From NCBI GenBank assembly GCA_964561495.1, contig CAZLPW010000032.1, positions 1 to 21,443 on the forward strand: 21,443 nucleotides of DNA, given 5' to 3'. This DNA is from CAZLPW01 sp964561495 (GTDB lineage Bacteria; Fidelibacterota; Marinisomatia; Marinisomatales; UBA1611). Position 1 is the stretch's first letter, and each line of letters starts with the position of its first letter. Positions 18,001-21,443 of the stretch are shown here, in pieces. The notes beneath the pieces were generated by a model. The model made no database searches. It was given only the letters and a program-made list of their open reading frames with translations, and was not told the DNA's origin. The translations under genes and the position numbers were made by a program.

Positions 18001-18486
18001 AAGAAACCTGGGAAATTCAGATTCGTTTAAATTTTGTTGATTATTAGAAATTTTTTTAATTCTATTTTTATTATCTTTTTCTTCTTTAAGATTTTTTGGT
18101 GAAAAATTTTTATTGATATTATTTATAGATTTTTTTATTTGTTTTGCTTCTTCATTGATATTTGATTTTTGTTCTTTTTTTAAGTATTTATTAAAGTTAA
18201 AAATTGTATCTTCATTAAAGATGATTTTGTAGGCCGAAGGATAAAACTTTTTTTGTTCAATCCCCATAACCATCTCAGAACCATTTATATTTATTATTTT
18301 TAAGGAAATTAATTTTTTAATATGATAATGAATTTTATCCTTAGGAAATTTAATGGCATCTGCTATTTGAGGAGCAGTAAGAGGCTTATCATAAAAACAA
18401 TTAAGAATTCTATTGGCAATAGGCTTTTTTATTGCCTTAAAAGTCTTATTATCGTTTATAATTAATTGTTTTTTGGGTACCTGCAT
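12025..18486 (-). CDS. pilM-pilN: Giant wHTH - PilM-like - coiled coil - PilN fusion
   Basis: One uninterrupted gene of 2153 residues in the position of pilM and pilN (usually about 350 and 200). Residues 15-85: ArsR-type winged helix (TAPQIADAI, helix KDKIHYHIKKL at 49-59, then GIEQKKFYPSA). About 163-225: Arg-rich linker with seven RR groups. About 246-585: PilM/actin-like domain, with HVFIIYIGYYKT (433-444) and IDEIFIGGPGSH (553-564) in place of the usual DIG and GGG motifs. About 600-1940: Lys/Glu/Leu-rich, mostly coiled coil, with less regular stretches near 800-920. FNLMP at 1956-1960 matches the PilN motif INLLP that binds PilM. Membrane helix about 1979-1996. About 2000-2153: PilN periplasmic domain (LKYLSNKIPKNFNITKM, VSISGFV, FKIVEVVPG). 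No Shine-Dalgarno precedes the only usable ATG. All parts up to the helix should be cytoplasmic. Domain calls are strong for wHTH and PilN, moderate for PilM. Confidence 0.85.
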   Translation of the reverse strand: MQVPKKQLIINDNKTFKAIKKPIANRILNCFYDKPLTAPQIADAIKFPKDKIHYHIKKLISLKIININGSEMVMGIEQKKFYPSAYKIIFNEDTIFNFNKYLKKEQKSNINEEAKQIKKSINNINKNFSPKNLKEEKDNKNRIKKISNNQQNLNESEFPRFLIERRRILDRRYTKDQRILYDRRLKQNVDFDKEERRKNKTQRMGFERREDVNRRNKIERRNKKVKIPVQENPVSNDLSYNNSIKSRFLNNTYLHLNGITHAMTFVHTGNKVTFMQARLGYEGFKILRLQKFSLPFQKNNQTIKNLPELINNVYNQFISKKNQKKLYLAIHSDGYHYEMTYVNVKDNKKKFREFLQEVMEKSYGLNHDKSYSTFNFNHKKENSAVICYSKNKEIITRDYEILLDAGIQPRYNTSLPVIMHNLYRYYKTNADSGHVFIIYIGYYKTHFVVLQNNLLVDSCDFSLGLEHFVDTVSKVQTEGEFFIEDKKQKIRDFLELYGFANEDDLPSQLEFISWSEAQDSIYKVWKEFKKSLIRSNKRLSNIRENRDHKLLLIDEIFIGGPGSHIKNLDTRVSEALNKKVKKLDNLNTASMEISKDNRPNLLSRFKEKNILKKQNKSKSYVQELKIKITGHKRAIETANSKESIKYRLARYEIEKNSKQKKIKENTKNLIVNASEFKLIKDEYEKTQNTLTSDLKLILNSLEEISGSLIEMYKEKDYLVRHISKTEFETDRFQKKRKEADLKLKGDYSTKLKDSASKRIELSEKKDLYEREVIELQEEVLEKQERLHVLNQQLDTGHDDVAVLEYLLETVANLSNSISKSLLIRLKEVGDLKKIDSKKLEKAGYLMIINKQRLSGIKKNFSKMIDTSKYQDSGKYIDGENGYEIRKKLITVLDKVLQMPINLENIKSTTSKLIAANGERKELIKKREFLIDKLESKKKSKSKLKKELIDLEKDHEGLVEKEEILVEARKLIMLSIDKVDSLLNTLNEKTVLEKERESYKNKIFKNDEKLIEVQSKIKQSKGEIKNLKAKMAEVTKISRGKIGKLLLSQKDHQKNGSRIKVDITARGEEAKEIHLKLIDLTHLNEKLIEQNRIRKKEKTEFLKSEKQMLKDIERNKQKLNKSLAKELKKYKKEKSQIISISEKKINLNKNTLKKELIDFRKKKDSVKDLWNKFKLSADGARKINKLKLERDKSKRNLSEIKKKKSPLIKDTKKQIFDISKALEKTKVLQKKFDDLEDQKIEQDDLIADEKQALQYEIETIRERIEYKKSEGYLLIMQEGLSRFQNSPDALESARSMAKDSIKIDEDEINAIERVLNSDNKKYKSFIIKYNKQKTKLVGLLKPLKSRETFNRKKLISLKKKLEKSESSIKKLEEKFYKVDDIFRENKSNYETFEDSVKSKLNDINSNISLIKKESEKENDLISENLNEKINILDEKYSSEKGQTNILIEKLDLKVNQEILEQKIKLDEQLKTDELEIAAVKKEIETLKEEQKSAHKGIAALRKALEKINIELPQLDSKIQQLEELTDKNDLELNQELEECSDELAENLKEEKELQEDSGLFYSQINQLTKEITEREEESVEIENIIFQMNQDEKSPFRKLTISNKKQKNSIREFLRSDSLNNLSLKQLLTKNEKEIKKTTSEKMQLEEKELTGKNILEDFSSEIKKAEDDLAETANRLSNNKRIHDDISLTQIELLNIFEEYKTMHPSIKIMLEDRIQILYSLIDHKNKERQESELELPEGEAELKKKKSDIAIIERDLNKINEEMKQVLEYSLYEQENDNEAVEMDLGRSKYKLESYIDLAEMKARSEGLFQEIINAEEEVASLQKQKLSIKHVMNESDKISQKKIKRMEEICASLENDINKDKSELEKLEKTISELKDHTENFGERIENLEEDLQHFREEQSEQEMLLKDYDRSLTEIYNSMGENGKSYKKKAWTNSIELDYMANLGLLMAPKEQFNLMPKDHKDDFWYYPINKILQNALVVMIFLFSLTAFTQRNKLGPLKEVLPKKNDEIMLLELSKNYLYSLKDRDDRTNFYQKFIKDNKTLSENMIFSLKYLSNKIPKNFNITKMDVERNIEKQSRLNDSDLNQKEFDKENHLTVSISGFVNNGMKQAGNDLKLFKEDLKNDNLFKIVEVVPGKAENKWKSYFKINLFL

Positions 18487-18524
18487 AGGTGTGTTATGTG
18501 GAAGGGGTTAAACAAGTACCCAAA
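18472..18524. promoter_or_regulatory. Perfect 9-bp inverted repeat spanning the fusion gene's start codon
   Basis: TTTGGGTAC (18472-18480) and GTACCCAAA (18516-18524) are perfect reverse complements with 35 bases between them. The ATG (18486-18484) lies in that interval. In mRNA this would be a hairpin loop holding the start codon; in DNA it would be a two-arm operator overlapping it. The lack of a Shine-Dalgarno makes a role in initiation plausible. Function is inferred. Confidence 0.55.
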
Positions 18525-18536
18525 TATTTTTTTGCA

Positions 18537-18554
18537 AATGACATTTTAGTCATT
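18537..18554. promoter_or_regulatory. Dyad AATGAC-N6-GTCATT upstream of the pilus operon
   Basis: Perfect 6-bp arms with a 6-bp AT-rich centre, 51 bases before the start codon of the fusion gene. The geometry (18-bp dyad) suits a dimeric winged-helix or HTH regulator. It could be a site for the wHTH encoded directly downstream, but nothing in the sequence proves this. Confidence 0.45.
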
Positions 18555-18576
18555 GATTTTTGTTTCCGCATCTGTA

Positions 18577-18588
18577 TTACCTAGGTAA
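18577..18588. promoter_or_regulatory. Perfect 12-bp palindrome TTACCTAGGTAA
   Basis: A perfect palindrome about 90 bases before the start codon and one of the few GC-containing blocks in this region. With the two dyads nearer the gene it makes three symmetrical elements within about 120 bp. Operator role is inferred. Confidence 0.4.
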
Positions 18589-18604
18589 AAAGTAATTTTG
18601 TAAA

Positions 18605-18632
18605 TTTATAAGTTTTAAATGATATTTTACAA
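18605..18632 (-). promoter_or_regulatory. Possible promoter of the pilus operon
   Basis: On the minus strand TTGTAA (18632-18627) and TATAAA (18610-18605) are separated by 16 bp, a sigma70-like arrangement placing the transcript start near 18598, roughly 110 bases before the ATG. The -10 box matches 5 of 6 and the -35 box 4 of 6. In DNA this AT-rich such matches are common, so support is weak. A 7-bp inverted repeat (18598-18604 with 18626-18632) overlaps it. Confidence 0.25.
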
Positions 18633-18705
18633 GGATTACTTGTATTTTTTTTATATAAATTAAATATTTTTAAATAGTTTTTTACATAATCATTTTTGGT
18701 TTGTA

Positions 18706-18719
18706 TTTTTTTTTTTTTT
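18706..18719. repeat. Homopolymer of 14 T (14 A on the coding strand)
   Basis: Fourteen consecutive T on the plus strand, about 220 bp upstream of the fusion gene's start. Tracts this long are prone to slippage, so length could vary between cells or be misread by the sequencer. Confidence 0.85.
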
Positions 18720-19067
18720 CGTCGGTGATGTTTTTATTTTTATATTTGTAAATTATTTATTTCTACTAAATATTAATTTTAAAAATAATAATTAAATATA
18801 ACTGTAAAATTATTTATACATTTAATTTTAAAAAAATTATGGAAGGTATTTTTAATATCCAGTTACAATTACAACTTAAAAATATTATGGATATATTTTA
18901 ATCAGATTATATAAATACATTGATTAAAATAAATACAAAAAACAAAAATATAAAAATATAGAAAATTTTTGTGGATGCCCGGGTCAATTATTAATTTAAT
19001 TCATTAAATGCCCGCCTTAATACAAATAATTTATATAATTAATAAATTTTTGCCCGGATTTGATTTA

Positions 19068-19085
19068 TCAGATAACGTAATCTGA
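19068..19085. promoter_or_regulatory. Dyad TCAGAT-N6-ATCTGA
   Basis: Perfect 6-bp arms with a 6-bp centre, the same 6-6-6 geometry as the dyad at 18537 but a different sequence. It lies between two of the TGCCCG islands and the rest of the intergenic region. Function unknown. Confidence 0.3.
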
Positions 19086-19215
19086 ATATTCAATTGATTT
19101 AATGCTATTATTTGTAGCTTATTTTTTGTTTTTATGAGAGTTTTTTATATTAATTGTTAAATAATACAATCAGAAATATTTTTATGAATTATTAACAATT
19201 TAAATATATTATCAC

Positions 19216-19277
19216 TTTTTAATTATAACTACCATTCACTAATATTTTAATTTTTAATTCAACTACCATATAGTAAT
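19216..19277. repeat. Imperfect direct repeat with AACTACCAT core
   Basis: 19216-19243 and 19251-19277 share the frame TTTTTAATT, a short variable step, AACTACCAT, four variable bases and TAAT. The two copies start 35 bp apart. The non-AT core makes chance less likely, but the significance is modest in this composition. Confidence 0.4.
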
Positions 19278-19783
19278 TATATATAAATATTATTAGTCAT
19301 TAATGTTATGTTTTTAATGAAATTTAAAAAAATAATCGATAAATCTAATTTTTAATTATAAAAAGATTATTTCTTGATATTTACCATAAAATCATTTTTA
19401 TCATTTAAATATTATATTTAGCATTCAGGACTATTTAATAATATTTTAACAAAATATTATTAGAAAATGGAATCTGCTCTCATTTTTTTATAGTATTTCT
19501 ATTATTTAATTTTCCTTTTAATCAATTTTACGTAAAAAAAATAATTTTTGCCCGGGTTATAAATATTTTCTTTATCTGTTATTCTTTATACGATTGACCT
19601 TGTCTCTTTATTTTAATTTATAATCCTATATTTACAGATATATAAATAATACGATATATCAATTGTTATTATTACAATCGCCTTCTTAAAATTTTTACGC
19701 AAGGCATGTAATAGTTTCTCCAAAAATTACCTACATACCAATTAATATTATTTTTACTGTCGATAAAACTTATTACAAGAGCT

Positions 19784-19810
19784 ATTGTAAAATATTTTCT
19801 ATTTTACAAT
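19784..19810. promoter_or_regulatory. Perfect 10-bp inverted repeat ATTGTAAAAT / ATTTTACAAT
   Basis: Ten paired bases with a 7-base centre, about 180 bp beyond the transporter stop. It could be an RNA hairpin or an operator. TTGTAAA/TTTACAA text also occurs at 18598-18604 and 18626-18632, so the motif recurs at both ends of the intergenic region. There is no T-run directly after it on the minus strand, so it is a poor terminator. Confidence 0.4.
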
Positions 19811-19906
19811 TCTATAAATATTATTTTAAATTTTGTTTATTTTTATTATAAAAAAGGCTTACAGTCTACAAAAAAACTTGAAAACCAAATCTATATATTA
19901 TATCTT

Positions 19907-19925
19907 AAAAACATTCATATGAATG
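19907..19925 (-). terminator. Possible weak terminator after the transporter gene
   Basis: On the minus strand the 14-bp palindrome CATTCATATGAATG (19925-19912) is followed directly by TTTTT (19911-19907), about 70 bp after the transporter stop. As a hairpin it has a 5-bp stem and a 4-base loop with only two G-C pairs, which is weak for an intrinsic terminator. Confidence 0.35.
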
Positions 19926-19993
19926 ACATTACCTTGTATATTTTAGATATGTTACCCTATCCTCCTTTTTTTCCTACATAACTTTCCAAGTTC

Positions 19994-21286
19994 TCAGGAA
20001 TCTGTTTCTTTCAAAACTAATATTGGTCTAGGATCCATTTTTTTCAAAAGGACACCTGGTAACAAACCTATCAACATCATAAATATATATAATTCACCCA
20101 TATTAAATACAGATGTCAATGGACCTATCAGGTTTGTTCCAATAACTACTGATAAATTTGATATAGCCATATATGATGTAAACATTGTCGCTGATGCACT
20201 TGACCACGATAAAGCCATCGTCAAAGCAAACATAGAGACTGTTCCTATTGCTATTAAACTAGGGGAAATAACTAAAAATCCCATTTGAAACCAATAAGGT
20301 ACATTTTCATATGCTATAATCATAAATCCTAATAAACCTGCAAAAATTGAAAAACCACCCCACCCTAAAAAGAATATTTTTCTTCTACCATATTTATCTG
20401 CTAAAAATCCTCCTAACAGGGCCGCAAGAAATTCTAACATCATTGCTGGTCCTCCAACTATTTGAGAGTAGAAATCAGACTCCCAACCAAAATTTTTATT
20501 ATAATAAACTGGTAATATTCCGCTATTTAACCCCTGATTTATTGCTGCTGTTAAAATAAAAACTCCTCCAAAAAATGATGGTTTTTTGGAGAATGCAAAC
20601 ACAAGAGTTCTAAAAACCTTAATAGGGTTAATTAAGCTATTCTTTTTTATCTTCTTAATCTTTTTCCCTTTACTCCAAGGAAACCTTATTTCATTTGGTC
20701 TTTCAAGAATAACCAGTGGGAACAAAACCACTACTATCATAACAAATGCTTGTAACATAATTGCAAATGTTAGGCCCTTAATCACTAACAGGGTTCCCAT
20801 TACTCCCGCTCCTAACCCCGTTCCTATCACTTTTGCGCCCCACATTGCTCCATTTACTTTTCCCTGTTCCTCTGGTAATAAAATATCAACAGCTAGAGCA
20901 TCGCAACTCACATCTTGCAACGATGCAAAACAATTATGGAAAAAAAACATCCAGCCTAGCACAATAATATTTTCTGAGATATCTCGCATTGACGCCATCA
21001 TAATCAACGTAATTATCATCCCCAATTGAGCAAATAGAATCCAAGGTCTTCTTCTTCCCATTTTTATAAAAGTAAATGAGTCAATCAATGGTCCCCAAAA
21101 AAGTTTAAAGGTCCAAGGTAAGTAGGCCATCGCAGTCAGTTGCCCTGACTGGACCATTGTCAATCCTTTTGAAGCTAAAAAAGAGATAAGGGCGGTTGTC
21201 ATAAAACCCCATGGAAAACCTTGCGCAAAATAGAGAACACATAATGTGATAACCCGCAACCATTTATTTGTAGTTAATGCATACAA
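19994..21286 (-). CDS. AmpG/PAT-like major facilitator transporter
   Basis: The 430-residue protein is hydrophobic throughout with about twelve membrane helices and a basic central loop (PWSKGKKIKKIKK). Near the start VLYFAQGFPWGF and LPWTFKLFWGPLIDS (about residues 53-70) are typical of the AmpG/PAT family, and MGRRRPWIL follows as the loop after the second or third helix. A second such loop, GGFLADKYGRRKIFF, opens the C-terminal half. AmpG imports anhydro-muropeptides for wall recycling and other PAT members carry acetyl-CoA; the substrate here cannot be read. The start is TTG: the frame is closed by a TGA upstream, there is no ATG before the first helix, and TTG places the first helix as in relatives. 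It follows the oxygenase gene by 5 bp, so the two are probably co-transcribed. Confidence 0.85.
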   Translation of the reverse strand: MYALTTNKWLRVITLCVLYFAQGFPWGFMTTALISFLASKGLTMVQSGQLTAMAYLPWTFKLFWGPLIDSFTFIKMGRRRPWILFAQLGMIITLIMMASMRDISENIIVLGWMFFFHNCFASLQDVSCDALAVDILLPEEQGKVNGAMWGAKVIGTGLGAGVMGTLLVIKGLTFAIMLQAFVMIVVVLFPLVILERPNEIRFPWSKGKKIKKIKKNSLINPIKVFRTLVFAFSKKPSFFGGVFILTAAINQGLNSGILPVYYNKNFGWESDFYSQIVGGPAMMLEFLAALLGGFLADKYGRRKIFFLGWGGFSIFAGLLGFMIIAYENVPYWFQMGFLVISPSLIAIGTVSMFALTMALSWSSASATMFTSYMAISNLSVVIGTNLIGPLTSVFNMGELYIFMMLIGLLPGVLLKKMDPRPILVLKETDS

Positions 21287-21291
21287 ATTAT

Positions 21292-21443
21292 TTATCCATA
21301 GTATTTTGAAAAAGCATACCCATCATCATCTTGATCTATTTCTTTTATTGGCAATGTATAAAGGTTAAAACCCAATGAAATCCTATCTCTTGAACTTTTG
21401 TTCACATCTACCGCATGTTTTTGATTAGCTGGGAATAATATCA
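21292..21443 (-). CDS. C-terminal end of a probable 2OG-Fe(II) oxygenase (5' part outside window)
   Basis: Fifty codons to a TAA at 21294-21292, open at the right edge. The text ILFPANQKHAVDV followed by RDRISLGFNL matches the end of the putative 2OG-Fe(II) oxygenase family (Pfam 2OG-FeII_Oxy_5 type), in which LFPSWLPHSV holds the last iron-binding His and a later Arg-Ile-Ser contacts 2-oxoglutarate. Here these would be the His in KHAV and the Arg in DRIS. After the core come LYTLPIKEI and an acidic stretch DQDDDGYAFSKYYG. Substrate unknown. The family call rests on a short piece. Confidence 0.55.
   Translation of the reverse strand, partial: ILFPANQKHAVDVNKSSRDRISLGFNLYTLPIKEIDQDDDGYAFSKYYG

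Larger units (their letters stand above)
18976..19556. repeat. Four TGCCCG islands in AT-rich DNA
   Basis: TGCCCGGG (18976-18983), TGCCCGCC (19009-19016), TGCCCGGA (19051-19058) and TGCCCGGG (19549-19556) are nearly the only GC blocks in the region, all in the same orientation. Two of them share 13 identical bases, AATTTTTGCCCGG (19045-19057 and 19543-19555). On the minus strand the shared core is CCGGGCAAAAATT. This looks like a repeated short site rather than chance. Confidence 0.5.
18487..19993. other. 1.5-kb AT-rich intergenic region with no gene seen
   Basis: By eye, sample lines hold only about 10-20 percent G+C, far below the flanking genes. I see no tRNA, no rRNA and no open frame with coding character on either strand. 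It holds the dyads, homopolymer, TGCCCG islands and hairpins listed separately. It lies upstream of the pilus operon and downstream of the transporter gene, so it must contain at least the operon promoter. An untranslated leader, a small RNA or a remnant of lost DNA are all possible. Confidence 0.75.

Noticed and set aside
19921..19985. Small gene after the AAGGAGGA-like stretch (minus strand, near 19970)
   Set aside because: The purine-rich site is followed by no start at usual distance; the next ATG (about 35 bases on) gives only four codons before a stop.
18487..19993. Replication origin or plasmid origin in the AT-rich region
   Set aside because: I found no cluster of DnaA-box-like TTATCCACA sequences, no iterons of suitable length and no dnaA, dnaN or rep gene beside it. 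The AT content alone is not enough.
18487..19993. tRNA or other standard RNA gene in the gap
   Set aside because: No T-loop text (GGTTCGAATCC-like), no CCA end and no cloverleaf-sized GC-containing segment was seen.

Overview
The window looks like a piece of a draft genome (metagenome bin or single cell, given the exactly 100-base run of N) from a low-GC, Gram-negative, probably marine and uncultivated bacterium. A secretin and exported proteins show an outer membrane. The style of the giant exported repeat protein (an N-terminal 'SYQGLL' domain followed by threonine/serine/glycine/aspartate-rich modules) recalls FCB-type marine lineages such as Ca. Marinimicrobia (SAR406) or Ignavibacteria relatives. 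That placement is from memory of protein style, not from a marker gene. Every gene I can support lies on the minus strand, so the window is described from high to low coordinates.

21443-19994: the C-terminal end of a probable 2OG-Fe(II) oxygenase, then, 5 bp on, an AmpG/PAT-like major facilitator transporter with a TTG start. A weak hairpin plus T-run at 19907-19925 may end this transcript.

19993-18487: about 1.5 kb of extremely AT-rich DNA with no gene. It carries four TGCCCG islands, several inverted repeats and a 14-base A/T homopolymer. The inverted repeats nearest the next gene look like operators.

18486-9386: a compact type IV pilus alignment-complex operon. Instead of separate pilM and pilN there is one 2153-residue gene. 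It encodes, in order, an ArsR-like winged helix, an Arg-Arg-rich linker, a degenerate PilM actin-like domain, about 1300 residues of mostly coiled coil, a PilN-type LP motif, one membrane helix and the PilN periplasmic domain. pilO (6 bp gap), pilP (ATGA overlap) and pilQ (no gap) follow. The order M-N-O-P-Q is canonical; the fusion and its DNA-binding-type head are not. The main inference is a DNA-binding-type domain tethered to the inner-membrane platform of the pilus machine by a very long cytoplasmic arm.

9366-8248: an exported PKD-like protein with a C-terminal membrane helix and proline tail, 19 bp after pilQ.

8189-1 and beyond: a giant exported modular repeat protein, at least about 2700 residues, open in one frame across the assembly gap and running off the left edge. 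It follows the PKD gene by 58 bp with a strong ribosome binding site. From its position it may be a surface fibre or adhesin used with, or exported near, the pilus machinery. No pilin, PilB/PilT motor, PilC or PilD gene is in the window.
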